Assembly: GCF_017876595.1 (NCBI RefSeq)
Contig: NZ_JAGIOG010000001.1
Location: 3,861,786 to 3,925,785, forward strand
Length of the DNA stretch: 64,000 nucleotides
Direction: 5' to 3'
From: Aeromicrobium fastidiosum
GTDB taxonomy: Bacteria; Actinomycetota; Actinomycetes; Propionibacteriales; Nocardioidaceae
The position numbers and the translations under genes are program-made. Of this stretch, positions 1-8,543 are shown piece after piece (position 1 is the stretch's first letter; each line of letters starts with the position of its first letter). The notes beneath the pieces are model-generated. The model worked only from the letters and a program-made list of their open reading frames with translations, searched no databases and was not told the DNA's origin.

Positions 1-1286
1 CCGGCGATGCCGTCGTCCTCGAGGCGTCGCAGCAGCCGGTCGCGGTCGGACGTGTAGCCGTTCCACGTGTCGGTGTTGGGCTCGGACGTGCGCCGGCTCG
101 TGGTCGCGACGTGCTGGCTGAGGGCGTCCTGCTCACGCTGCGGACGCGGCGGCATCAGAACCGGCGCGACCATCACGGGGTTGCCGACGAGCTTCCACCG
201 GCACGGCGAGGTGCTGAGGTTGTCGCAGAGCCAGGCCAGCTGGGATCCGCCGGCGATCGTGCGCTGCACGTCGTCGACCGCGGGGTCACCCGGCTGCACG
301 CGCTCGCTGCGATAGCTGCGCAGGTCGAGCATCGAGAGGTCGGCGAGCTGTCCGAACTGCAGGCGGCGGTAGATCTTCTCGCCGTCGCCGGCCACCGCGG
401 TGCCCGAGATCCGCACCGGCATCCATTCGTCGTACGCCCGGTGCGCGGCCCGCACCCTCTTCTTCCACGGGCCTTCGGTGTCGGGCTGGTGCTCGAACGC
501 GCCGCCCTTCCAGTTGCCGTCGGCGACCTCGTGGTCGTCCCACGTGACGATGAACGGAACGGCGGCGTGCAGCTCCTGCAGGTCGGGATCGGTCTTGTAC
601 TGCGCGTGCCGGCGTCGGTAGTCGCGCAGACTGACGATCTCGCGCTGCGGGTCGTGCAGCCGGATGTCGATCTGCTCGTGCCCGTAGGAGTACTTGCCGG
701 GCTGGTACTCGTACAGGTAGTCGCCGAGGTGGATCACGGCGTCGAGGTCACCGCGCTCGGCCAGCAGCCGGTAGGACGTGAACCAGCCGGCCTGCCAGTT
801 GGCGCACGACACGACGCCGAACCGCAGCTGCGACGGCGAGCTGCCGGGCGACGGCGCTGTGCGGGTGCGCCCGCTGCGCGACGTGTGCTCCCCCAGCACG
901 AAGCGGTAGCGGTAGTCGGTGCCGGGCTCCAGCCCCGTCGCGTCGACCTTGACCGTGTGGTCGGCGGCGGGTCCGGTGCGGACGACTCCGCGACGGACGA
1001 CGTCGGAGAAGTCGTCGTCGGTCGCGACCTCCCACGTCACGTCGACCTCGGGTCCGCGGCCCGCTCCGGGCAGGCACTCGGGCGTCGGCGTCACGCGGGT
1101 CCACAGCACGACGGCGTCGGGCAGCGGGTCTCCAGAGGCGACGCCGTGCGCGAACACCGGCGGCGGGGCGGACGACGCGGACGTCGAGAACGCTGCCGGA
1201 CCGAGGACGCCCAGCCCCGCGGCGACGCCGACACCACTCATCAGGAACTTCCGGCGACCGAGGTCGTCAGCCGATGCTCTGCTCAC
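1..1286 (-). CDS. PhoD-type alkaline phosphatase/phosphodiesterase, Tat-exported, 3' end outside window
   Basis: The N-terminus VSRASADDLGRRKFLMSG carries a twin-arginine signal followed by an Ala/Gly-rich hydrophobic stretch, so Tat export is expected. Next come a PhoD-like N-terminal beta domain (FAHGVASGDPLPDAVVLWTR) and the metallophosphatase core, with HLGDYLYEY and TWDDHEVADGNW, which supply metal ligands in PhoD enzymes. The family hydrolyses phosphomonoesters or diesters outside the cell with Ca/Fe cofactors. The GTG at 1286 places the RR motif about 11 residues in, as in other Tat substrates. The stop codon lies beyond position 1, so at least 428 residues are seen. The gene is on the same strand as the methyltransferase upstream but separated by about 120 bp, and a shared operon is not evident. 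Confidence 0.88.
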   Translation of the reverse strand, partial: MSRASADDLGRRKFLMSGVGVAAGLGVLGPAAFSTSASSAPPPVFAHGVASGDPLPDAVVLWTRVTPTPECLPGAGRGPEVDVTWEVATDDDFSDVVRRGVVRTGPAADHTVKVDATGLEPGTDYRYRFVLGEHTSRSGRTRTAPSPGSSPSQLRFGVVSCANWQAGWFTSYRLLAERGDLDAVIHLGDYLYEYQPGKYSYGHEQIDIRLHDPQREIVSLRDYRRRHAQYKTDPDLQELHAAVPFIVTWDDHEVADGNWKGGAFEHQPDTEGPWKKRVRAAHRAYDEWMPVRISGTAVAGDGEKIYRRLQFGQLADLSMLDLRSYRSERVQPGDPAVDDVQRTIAGGSQLAWLCDNLSTSPCRWKLVGNPVMVAPVLMPPRPQREQDALSQHVATTSRRTSEPNTDTWNGYTSDRDRLLRRLEDDGIA

Positions 1287-1405
1287 GTACCTCAGTGACG
1301 CAGTTCAGCGCGTCCGTACCGGCGGTACGGGGTGAACGTCGAGCGTCGACTCGACGTACGTTGCGTACGTGCGGGCCGTTCCTGGAGGTCGGTGACGCCC
1401 CGGTG

Positions 1406-2212
1406 TCAGCTGCTGTTCTTGGCGTCGCTCAGCGTCAAGGAGCGGCGACGATCGACCAGACCGGTGCCGAGTCCTGCCATGTACGCCAGCTTGGGCGTCC
1501 TGACCAGGGCGGCGGTGCGGGAGCTCACCTGACCGCGGTGGAACAGGTGCACCAGAGATCCGGAGACCACGGACGTGAACCCGAGCGACGTGGCCAGCTC
1601 CTGGATCGACTTCTCCGTGTAGAACGTGATGTGCTGGCCGGTCTCCGTGGCGTAGTACTCCCACTCGCCGGGGCGGGGCGTCGGCTCGGGCATCAGTTGC
1701 GTCGTGGCGAGCAGCAGATCGGTGCTGTCGGCGACGGGCTGCAGCTCCGTGCGCGGATCGGTCAGGTGCTCGAGCACCTCGATCGCGGTGACGAGATCGT
1801 AGTGCGTGCCTTCGAGGCTGCCCTCGAATCCCCGGGCGAAGATGTTGGTCGCCATCGGGTCGTGGTGCCGGAAGTCGAGCCCCCGGTCCCGCATGAGCCG
1901 CGTCAGGGTCCCGTAGCCGCCAGCCCAGTCGAGGAAGGCTCCGTCTCGCAGGCGCTCGGACCGGATGACCGACGAGGCCACGTTCCCGAGGTCGAGGCAC
2001 CGGCCGAGCAGGCCGACGTCGGTGGCCGCGATGGCGTCCGAGTAGCTGCGGTCCAGCCAGGTCGGGTTCTCTGCTGCCACGAGACCGCACCGTGTGCATC
2101 GCTGATATTCGACAGGTTGGTCACCCAGCACCTCGCCGCGGGCGAAATGCTCCATGTCACCGGGACAGACGAGACAATGCATCCTGAAACGATACTGGTC
2201 GTCCGTGCCCAT
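1406..2212 (-). CDS. class I SAM-dependent methyltransferase with N-terminal zinc ribbon
   Basis: The protein starts MGTDDQYRFRMHCLVCPGD and has paired CxxC motifs (CLVC and CTRC, residues about 12-45) that suggest a small zinc ribbon. It continues with a Methyltransf_23-like core: motif I is FLDWAGGYGTLTRL, then TAIEVLEHL and a late motif LLLATTQLMP. This C-terminal arrangement is common in methyltransferases acting on sugars or small metabolites, but the substrate is not deducible. The open frame continues upstream across the tRNA-Pro gene. The ATG at 2212 is preferred because it excludes the tRNA; an ATG at 2182 is an alternative start. Confidence 0.75.
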   Translation of the reverse strand: MGTDDQYRFRMHCLVCPGDMEHFARGEVLGDQPVEYQRCTRCGLVAAENPTWLDRSYSDAIAATDVGLLGRCLDLGNVASSVIRSERLRDGAFLDWAGGYGTLTRLMRDRGLDFRHHDPMATNIFARGFEGSLEGTHYDLVTAIEVLEHLTDPRTELQPVADSTDLLLATTQLMPEPTPRPGEWEYYATETGQHITFYTEKSIQELATSLGFTSVVSGSLVHLFHRGQVSSRTAALVRTPKLAYMAGLGTGLVDRRRSLTLSDAKNSS

Positions 2213-2259
2213 GACCTCGGTGGGCCGGGACGGTGCAGAGATCTCGGACGTCACATGTG

Positions 2260-2333
2260 TCGGGATGACAGGATTCGAACCTGCGACCTCACCGCCCCAA
2301 ACGGCGCGCGCTACCAAGCTGCGCTACATCCCG
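2260..2333 (-). tRNA. tRNA-Pro (anticodon TGG)
   Basis: The reverse strand folds into a 74-nt cloverleaf. The acceptor CGGGATG pairs with CATCCCG and the discriminator is A. The D arm is GCGC..GCGC, the anticodon stem CGCCG/CGGTG carries loop TTTGGGG (anticodon TGG), and the T loop is TTCGAAT. CCA is not encoded. It lies between the methyltransferase start and the kinase gene. Confidence 0.95.
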
Positions 2334-2364
2334 TAGCCGCGTCAGTCTAGTGGACACTGGGGCC

Positions 2365-2904
2365 GTGTCCTTCCACCGGTACGAACCCGTCGTCGAGCAG
2401 ATCGCCGCCCGGCAGCCCGCGTGCGGATCGACGACGGTCGTGGCGGTCGACGGCCCGAGCGGTGCCGGCAAGACGAGCTTCGTGGCAGGGCTTGCGGAGG
2501 CCACCGGCGGGCAGGTGCTCCACCTCGAGGACCTCTACCCCGGGTGGCACGGTCTTGCCGCCACGCCGCCGATCGTCGCCGGGGTCCTCGCGTCGGTCGC
2601 GGTCGACGCGATCGGCACCGCCCCACGCTGGGACTGGGTGAACGACCGACCCGGACCCCTGCTGAGTGTGCGGCCCGGCGGCCTGCTGCTCCTCGACGGC
2701 GTCGGCAGCGGCGCGACGGTCGTCCGCCCCTTCGTGAGCCTGCTGGTCTGGGTGGATGCCGATCCTGCCGTCCGCAAGGCCCGGGCGCTGGCGCGTGACG
2801 GCGGCACCTACGCGCCGTTCTGGGACGTCTGGGCCGCCCAGGAGGCCGTGCACTTCGCCGCCGAGGGCACCCGTCACCACGCCGACCTGCAGGTGACGAC
2901 CTGA
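2365..2904 (+). CDS. P-loop kinase, uridine kinase-like
   Basis: This small protein of about 179 aa has Walker A GPSGAGKTSF near residue 30 and LHLEDLYPGWHG, matching the substrate-side Asp loop of uridine/pantothenate kinase-like proteins. A hydrophobic strand LLLLDGVGSG acts as a Walker B-like element, followed by VDADPAVRKARALARDG as a lid. The family phosphorylates small cytosolic molecules with ATP; the actual substrate is unknown. GTG at 2365 gives the usual VSFHRYEPV start; a GTG at 2350 is also in frame. It stands alone between two tRNA genes. Confidence 0.75.
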   Translation: MSFHRYEPVVEQIAARQPACGSTTVVAVDGPSGAGKTSFVAGLAEATGGQVLHLEDLYPGWHGLAATPPIVAGVLASVAVDAIGTAPRWDWVNDRPGPLLSVRPGGLLLLDGVGSGATVVRPFVSLLVWVDADPAVRKARALARDGGTYAPFWDVWAAQEAVHFAAEGTRHHADLQVTT

Positions 2905-2910
2905 CGGGAG

Positions 2911-3029
2911 ACCGATCTTTCGACATTGCGGTCGCCCCAACAACCCGAACGTCGAGAGATCGGTGGTTGGTCGTCCGGAACTCTCGACGTTTCGGTCGTC
3001 CCAGCAGCCCGAACGTCGAGAGATCGGTG
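2911..3029. repeat. two tandem imperfect palindromic repeats (REP-like)
   Basis: Copy 1 (2911-2964) begins ACCGATCTTTCGACATT and ends AACGTCGAGAGATCGGT, so its ends are inverted repeats with two mismatches. Copy 2 (2979-3029) has arms CTCTCGACGTT and AACGTCGAGAG around CGGTCGTCCCAGCAGCCC. The two copies share the right half CCCGAACGTCGAGAGATCGG exactly. Each would fold into a long hairpin in DNA or RNA. They fill most of the gap between the kinase gene and tRNA-Gly. Confidence 0.8.
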
Positions 3030-3113
3030 GTCGGCGGTCCGGAGCCGGCACGACCGGTGGCACGGCCCGCGACGGCGATGTGGCATCATGGACGCGCTGC
3101 TTCGGCGGCACCT

Positions 3114-3187
3114 GCGGACGTAACTCAATTGGCTAGAGTCTCTGCCTTCCAAGCAGAATGTTGCGAGTTCGAGTCTCGTCGTCCGCT
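3114..3187 (+). tRNA. tRNA-Gly (anticodon TCC)
   Basis: A 74-nt cloverleaf is visible. The acceptor GCGGACG pairs with CGTCCGC and the discriminator is T. The D arm is ACTC..GAGT. The anticodon stem TCTGC/GCAGA carries loop CTTCCAA (anticodon TCC), and the T arm contains GTTCGAGT. CCA is not encoded. A rho-independent terminator follows directly. Confidence 0.95.
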
Positions 3188-3193
3188 CCCCTG

Positions 3194-3218
3194 AAAGGCC
3201 CCTCACCGAGGGGCCTTT
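3194..3218 (+). terminator. rho-independent terminator of tRNA-Gly
   Basis: The hairpin is AAAGGCCCCTC-ACC-GAGGGGCCTTT, an 11-bp perfect stem beginning 7 nt after the tRNA. An identical second copy is present at 3341-3365. Confidence 0.85.
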
Positions 3219-3340
3219 CGTCATTCAAACGAACGTCCACCCAAACGAACGTCCACCGCAGCGACGAGCGGACGACGAGGCTCATGGGCCCCTGCCCCGC
3301 GCCGCAGGCGCCCCGACAGGGATCGTCGTCCGCTCCCCTG

Positions 3341-3365
3341 AAAGGCCCCTCACCGAGGGGCCTTT
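3341..3365 (+). terminator. duplicate copy of the tRNA-Gly terminator hairpin
   Basis: This is the same AAAGGCCCCTC-ACC-GAGGGGCCTTT hairpin, within the second copy of the 51-bp repeat. It lies 58 bp before the next start codon. Confidence 0.75.
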
Positions 3366-3423
3366 CGTCATTCGAGAACATTCGCGGCGGCACCGTGAGC
3401 CTCGCCTCCGCCAGACTGTGCCC

Positions 3424-4422
3424 ATGTCAGCGGTGGACCCGGCCAGGATGGATCCGGTCGTGCGGGCCCGCCACGCCGTCCTGACGGTCGTGGCCGCCGA
3501 GCACGCGGCCGTGGCACCGGAGGTCGAGGCCCGGCTGTGCGAGCACGCGACCCCCGGGGTGGCCGCGCGCCTCGACCCGGCCGACGTCCGCCTCGCGATC
3601 GACGACCTCGAGGCGTCAGGTCAGCTGCGCCGACTGCGGTCGAGGTCGTCGCTGCCGGGCCGCGAGGTGCCGGTGCTGATCCTGGCCGAGCCGGCCGACC
3701 GCGAGAGGGCGCAGGCCGTCGCCGAGCACAAGCGCGACCTGTTCGCCCGCTACCTGACGTGGACCGACGGGCCCGGCGCCCCGGCGACGGTCGCCGCCGA
3801 CCACGTCGTCCACGCCTCGCTGCAGGTCGCCGCCCGGTCGGGCTACCGCGTGGGGGCGACCCCACCGAGTGACGTCGTCGTCTACGTGCCGCCTGCAGCA
3901 CCGGACCAGCCGATCCTCATGCCGATCGCGGTGCGCAACACCCGCGAGTGGCTGATGCCGCACTCCCGCGGGCTCTACCGGCTGCTGCTGACGTCGACGC
4001 GCATCCAGGTCACCGAACGAGCGGTGCCGATGGTGCCGATGATCGTCTGCCGCCGCGCGCACCCGCAGCTCGTCGCGATGGGCCGCGACCTCGGCTTCGT
4101 CGTGGTCGAGTCGCGCCGTGAGCACGTCCTGCCCAGCGTCGCCGAGACGGCCGTGGCCGAGGTGCGGACGGGGCTGGGCCTGACCGACCTCGCCCGGGCG
4201 GACGGGCCCGATCCCGCCCTGATCAGCCGGTTCGAGCAGATCGTCCCGGTCATGGCGGTGCCGTTGGTCGCCCGATGGCGTCGCACCGCGATGACCACGA
4301 TCCCCCTGCGCTTCGACGACCTGCTGGCCGAGAACTCGCTGACCGGACGACGCCGCGTGCTGCGCGACATCCGCCAGATCGCCGAGCAGAGCGGGCTCGT
4401 GGCCGCACGAGGCAGCTGGTGA
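3424..4422 (+). CDS. hypothetical protein, possible restriction-endonuclease-like fold
   Basis: The protein of about 332 aa is not recognised with confidence. Residues 10-75 look like a winged-helix (HAVLTVVAAEHAA..LAIDDLEASGQLRRL). The central part has alternating strands and helices (VVVYVPP, LMPIAVRNTREWLMPHSRGLYRLLL, MVPMIVCRRAHPQLVAMGRDLGFVVVES). That layout resembles PD-(D/E)XK-type folds that carry a K/R-N-x-x-E-W strand followed by a helix. No catalytic triad can be assigned. ATG 3424 is preferred over the in-frame GTG at 3418. It is convergent with the PP2C gene, with a 25-bp gap. Confidence 0.5.
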   Translation: MSAVDPARMDPVVRARHAVLTVVAAEHAAVAPEVEARLCEHATPGVAARLDPADVRLAIDDLEASGQLRRLRSRSSLPGREVPVLILAEPADRERAQAVAEHKRDLFARYLTWTDGPGAPATVAADHVVHASLQVAARSGYRVGATPPSDVVVYVPPAAPDQPILMPIAVRNTREWLMPHSRGLYRLLLTSTRIQVTERAVPMVPMIVCRRAHPQLVAMGRDLGFVVVESRREHVLPSVAETAVAEVRTGLGLTDLARADGPDPALISRFEQIVPVMAVPLVARWRRTAMTTIPLRFDDLLAENSLTGRRRVLRDIRQIAEQSGLVAARGSW

Positions 4423-4447
4423 GGTCGCCCGGCTGCTCGGCCTCAGG

Positions 4448-5641
4448 TCACAGGCGGTCGGCCCGGTCGCGGGCCGGTGAGACCTCGTCGGTCGACGCGA
4501 CCTCGCTCGGCACCGCCGTGCGGTTGAGGATCAGCACCGCCCGGTCGTCGTCGCCCGACGCGACCTGCTTGATGATCTTGCGGGACGCCTGGTCGAAGCC
4601 GCTCGACACGATCGCGCCGGCCGTCGTGCGCAGCCACTCGATGCCGCTCGTGAAGTCCTGCGTGCGGGTCTCGACGACGCCGTCGGTGTAGAACATCAGG
4701 GCGTCGCCGACGCCGAGCCGCCCGACGGTCTGGTGGAAGTCGGGACGCTGGGTGATGCCCAGCGCCGTGCCGCGCGCGCCGTCGATGACCCACTCCCGCT
4801 GCGCGTCGTCCCAGCGCAGCGCCGGCGGGTGCCCCGCGTTGATGATCGAGTAGTCGCCGGTCGGCAGGTCGATCAGGACGTGCACGGCCGTGGCGAACCC
4901 GTCGTCCCAGTTCTGGCGCAGCAGGAAGTCGTTGCCGGCGGCGAACAGGCCCAGCGGAGGGAGCGCGCCGATCAGGCCGCCCAGCGCGCCCGCGAAGTGC
5001 AGCGACTGGGTGCCGGCGGCGACGCCCTTGCCGCACACGTCGACCAGCACCATCTCGAGCTTCGTCTCGTCGTCGGACAACCGCGCCACCAAGAAGTCGC
5101 CGGCGAACTTGGTGCCCCCTGACGAGACCATCGCCGACTGCGACGCCCATCCCTCGGGCAGCGTCGGGACGACACCCTGCGCCTGCAGCCGGTCGCGGAG
5201 GTCGACCAACATCGCCTCGCCCAGCGGACCGGGCAGGCCGCTGCGGTGCCGGCTCGACTCGAACAGCACGAGCGTCGCGGCGACCGCCATCGTCACGAGG
5301 GTGCTGACCCTTCCGGGGGTGAACCCGGCGAGTCCCGCGTCGACCGCCCGCACGTACTCCTTCGTGACGGTCACGGCGACGCACACCACGATGAACAGCA
5401 CGAGCGTCAGCAGCGGGCGGTAGCGCAGCAGCATCGTGCCCAGCAGCAGCGGGATGACGAACGTGGGCGCCGGGAACGTCGAGTAGGTCAGGAGCGATCC
5501 GACGAGGATCAACGTCGACATCGCCAGCAGCGCCACGAGCACCGCGACCTGCCCCTCGCTCGTGCCGGTACGCCACCGGACGATGCGCTGGTCGAGGTAT
5601 CCCGCCACGGTCGGCAGGGCTCGGCGCAGGGGGGACGTCAC
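4448..5641 (-). CDS. membrane-anchored PP2C-family (SpoIIE-like) serine phosphatase
   Basis: The 397-aa protein has an N-terminal membrane block (residues about 30-140) of four hydrophobic segments such as VAVLVALLAMSTLILVGSLL and PLLTLVLFIVVCVAVTV. A SpoIIE/RsbU-type phosphatase domain follows, with metal-binding GDFLVARLSDD, VDVCGKGVAAGT, INAGHPPALRW, MFYTDGVVETR and terminal DDRAVLIL. Such enzymes dephosphorylate anti-anti-sigma or related proteins in stress signalling. The GTG at 5641 starts just after the nei2 stop, with a gap of about 10 bp, so rpiB-nei2-phosphatase is probably one transcript. A longer in-frame start exists upstream but would lie inside nei2. Confidence 0.85.
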   Translation of the reverse strand: MTSPLRRALPTVAGYLDQRIVRWRTGTSEGQVAVLVALLAMSTLILVGSLLTYSTFPAPTFVIPLLLGTMLLRYRPLLTLVLFIVVCVAVTVTKEYVRAVDAGLAGFTPGRVSTLVTMAVAATLVLFESSRHRSGLPGPLGEAMLVDLRDRLQAQGVVPTLPEGWASQSAMVSSGGTKFAGDFLVARLSDDETKLEMVLVDVCGKGVAAGTQSLHFAGALGGLIGALPPLGLFAAGNDFLLRQNWDDGFATAVHVLIDLPTGDYSIINAGHPPALRWDDAQREWVIDGARGTALGITQRPDFHQTVGRLGVGDALMFYTDGVVETRTQDFTSGIEWLRTTAGAIVSSGFDQASRKIIKQVASGDDDRAVLILNRTAVPSEVASTDEVSPARDRADRL

Positions 5642-5651
5642 CTGTCCGAGC

Positions 5652-6450
5652 CTATCGGCGTTGCTGGCACGTGGGACACCAAAAGAGGTTTCTGCCGCCC
5701 AGCACCGTCGCGGCGACCGGGGTGCCGCAGACGAGGCACGGCAGGTCGGTGCGGCGATAGACGTACGACTCGGTGCGGCGACGTCCTCGACGTCCTGCGG
5801 GCCCCTGCGAGTCATCGGGACGGACGGTCAGGATGCGGCCCTTGCTGACCCCGATCTTCATGAGCTCGACGATGTCGTCCCACATCGCGTTCCAGACAGC
5901 CTCGTCGAGCTCGCGCCCCGGCGTGGCGGGGTCGACGCCGTGCCGGAACAGCAGCTCGGCGCGGTAGACGTTGCCGATGCCGGCGATGACCGCCTGGTCC
6001 ATCAGCAGCGTCGCGACCGGCGCCCGCGAGGCGTGGATGCGTCGCCAGGCACGGCCGGGGTCGGCGTCCTTGCGCAGCGGGTCGGGGCCGAGCCGCGCGA
6101 GCAGGGCGTCGACGGCGGGCGGGGCGAGCACCTCGCACGCCGTGGGTCCGCGCAGGTCGGCCGTGGCACCGTGACGGGTCAGCCGCCAACGCACCTGACC
6201 CGTCACCGGGACGTCGTCGGCCCGCGTGACCGCGAACGATCCGTAGAGCCCGAGGTGGACGTGCACGGTCGCCTCGGACGACTCGACGGGGACGAGCAGG
6301 TGCTTGCCCCACGCCTCGGCGCGGCCGAACGTCGTGCCGTCGACGAGGGCCGCGCCGGCCGTGAAACGTCCCTGCGGGCTCGACGAGCCCACGACCTGCC
6401 CACGGAAGGTGCGGTTGAGCGTGCGGGCGAGGCGGTGGAGCGTGTGGCCC

Positions 6451-6458
<8 letters not shown>
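5652..6458 (-). CDS. nei2: Fpg/Nei-family DNA glycosylase/AP lyase (endonuclease VIII type)
   Basis: Mature PEGHTLHRLAR at the N-terminus supplies the catalytic Pro-Glu of the Fpg/Nei family. The H2TH region contains VATLLMDQAVIAGIGNVYRAELLF. A C-terminal zinc finger CLVCGTPV...NLFWCPTCQQRR carries four cysteines. The enzyme removes oxidised pyrimidines and cuts the abasic site in base-excision repair. The 268-aa length fits. The start is TTG 6458, which overlaps the end of rpiB by 8 bp. Order rpiB-nei matches Mycobacterium tuberculosis Rv2465c-Rv2464c. Confidence 0.92.
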
Positions 6459-6909
<451 letters not shown>

Positions 6910-6934
6910 GGGACCAGTGTCCCAGCCCCCACCG

Positions 6935-8527
6935 TCAGCTCGTCACCCCGGCGAACCGCTCGTGGAAGTAGGCCGCGAACGCCTCGGCCGACTCGTGCCC
7001 GACGAAGCCGCCGAGCACGCGGACGCGCAGCTCGTCGCGGCGCTGCTTCATCGAGTCGGGCCCGAGCATGTCGGCGATGACCTCGTCGGCATCCGCCAGG
7101 TCGCGCGTCAGGACGTACGCTCCGCGGGCCACCGGGAAGCGCTCGCGGAACTCGTCGGCGGACCACTTGGTGCTGACCATCGCGTAGGGCTTGCCCGACT
7201 GCAGCCAGTCGGAGACCACGCTCGAGACGTCGGAGACCAGCGCATCGGCCCGGTTCATGCACTCGTTGAGCGACCAGGTCTGATTGGGCAGGTCGCCGAT
7301 GTGGTGGTGGCCCGGCGTGTCGGTCCTGGCTGTGTCATGGGCCAGCACGAACTCGGTGCGCCGCACGAAGTGCTCCAGACGCGGGTGCCGCTTCGACAGC
7401 GGGTGCGGCCGGAAGATGACGTCGGCACCGGCCTCGATCAGCGCCTCGACGATCTCGGCCCCGACCCGCAGCGACGAGAAGTTGACCCGCATGCGCTTGC
7501 CCTGCCACGTCGGCGCGTAGAGCACGACGGGACGCTCGACGTCGGCGATGCTCCGCGTGGCCGCCTCGATGCCCTGCACCTGCGGACGCCCGAGCACGAC
7601 GAACTTCTCGCGCGGGATGTGCACGCCGCTCGTCTCGTAGCGGTCGATCGCCGCCGTGCCGGAGACCACGAGGAGGTCGTAGTCGGCGTGCCGCCCGAAG
7701 ACGCTGGCCGGCTTGTCGGAGTCGCCGTGCCCCAGCCACACGTGCGTGACCTGCTTCATCGCCATGTACCGGTAGTTCGACTTGGCGTTGTGCAGGTAGA
7801 AGAACCACTTGAGCGTCGGGACGATCAGGGTCTTCAGGTCGCGGATGGCGTCGGTGCTGAGCTGCACGAACGGCGAGGTCAGGTCGGTGTTCTCGCGCAG
7901 GTACTCGCAGTACTGCTCGCGGTAGTTGAACACGACGCCCGGGAAGCCGGCGCTCAGCAGTGGGTCCTCCCACATCGTCAGGTGCGTCGGACCACCGCCG
8001 TAGCCCGCGTACGCGATCGCGAACCGAGGTTGATGAGCGGCCAGCGCGCGGGCGATCGCCCTGGTGCGTCGGCGCACCGCGACCAGGTAGACCGCGACGC
8101 GTCCGGCCAGCAGCACGACGGCCACGAGCGGGACGGCCACGACCCCGGAGGGAGCCGCCGCCGCGACGGCGACCAGCGTGAGGGGGCCGGCGACCCGGCT
8201 GCCGATGACCCAGGGGCCCAGGTCGGGGTGGTCCGCCGGGCAGGGGCCGTGGGCGTCGCCGGGCACGCCCGGGAGGCCGTGCGCGTGCGGGGCCGGTGCG
8301 GGACGCCTCAGCGCGACGACCGTCAGCACCGTCGCGACGAGCACCGCGACGACGTCGAACCACGACGGCAGGCCGTCGACGATCGCGTGGACCGCGATCG
8401 CGACCAGCAGCAGCGCCGTGGCGACGCCCCACACGAGGACGTCGGCTCCTCGCCGGAACCGCAGGCTGATGCGGTGCCGGTGGATGAAGTCCTGCCGTTG
8501 GCGCTCGAAGTAGGAGTCGTCTGGCAC
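6935..8527 (-). CDS. CDP-glycerol glycerophosphotransferase-family protein
   Basis: The 530-aa protein has two hydrophobic segments near the N-terminus (VLVWGVATALLLVAIAVHAIV and WFDVVAVLVATVLTVVAL) and a third around residues 110-145, then a TagB/TagF-like transferase domain. Signature pieces are VLYAPTWQGKRM, DVIFRPHPLSKRHP and DALVSDVSSVVSDWLQSGKPYAMVS. Family members transfer glycerol- or polyol-phosphate units to cell-wall polymers or glycolipid carriers at the inner membrane face. The linker and acceptor here are unknown. It ends 25 bp before rpiB, on the same strand. Confidence 0.82.
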   Translation of the reverse strand: MPDDSYFERQRQDFIHRHRISLRFRRGADVLVWGVATALLLVAIAVHAIVDGLPSWFDVVAVLVATVLTVVALRRPAPAPHAHGLPGVPGDAHGPCPADHPDLGPWVIGSRVAGPLTLVAVAAAAPSGVVAVPLVAVVLLAGRVAVYLVAVRRRTRAIARALAAHQPRFAIAYAGYGGGPTHLTMWEDPLLSAGFPGVVFNYREQYCEYLRENTDLTSPFVQLSTDAIRDLKTLIVPTLKWFFYLHNAKSNYRYMAMKQVTHVWLGHGDSDKPASVFGRHADYDLLVVSGTAAIDRYETSGVHIPREKFVVLGRPQVQGIEAATRSIADVERPVVLYAPTWQGKRMRVNFSSLRVGAEIVEALIEAGADVIFRPHPLSKRHPRLEHFVRRTEFVLAHDTARTDTPGHHHIGDLPNQTWSLNECMNRADALVSDVSSVVSDWLQSGKPYAMVSTKWSADEFRERFPVARGAYVLTRDLADADEVIADMLGPDSMKQRRDELRVRVLGGFVGHESAEAFAAYFHERFAGVTS

Positions 8528-8543
8528 GCCGACAGTATGCCAG

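Larger units (their letters stand above)
3176..3373. repeat. 51-bp direct repeat of the tRNA-Gly 3' end plus terminator
   Basis: Positions 3176-3226 (last 12 nt of tRNA-Gly plus its terminator) recur identically at 3323-3373, 147 bp downstream. The sequence between them has no gene. It contains a short internal repeat (AACGAACGTCCACC, twice). Duplication of a tRNA 3' end is what tRNA-targeted integration followed by loss of the insert leaves, but a simple segmental duplication would look the same. Confidence 0.85.

Noticed and set aside
3424..4422. Assigning a restriction endonuclease function
   Set aside because: The strand-helix pattern is suggestive, but no D-(D/E)XK catalytic set can be identified and no methyltransferase partner is nearby.
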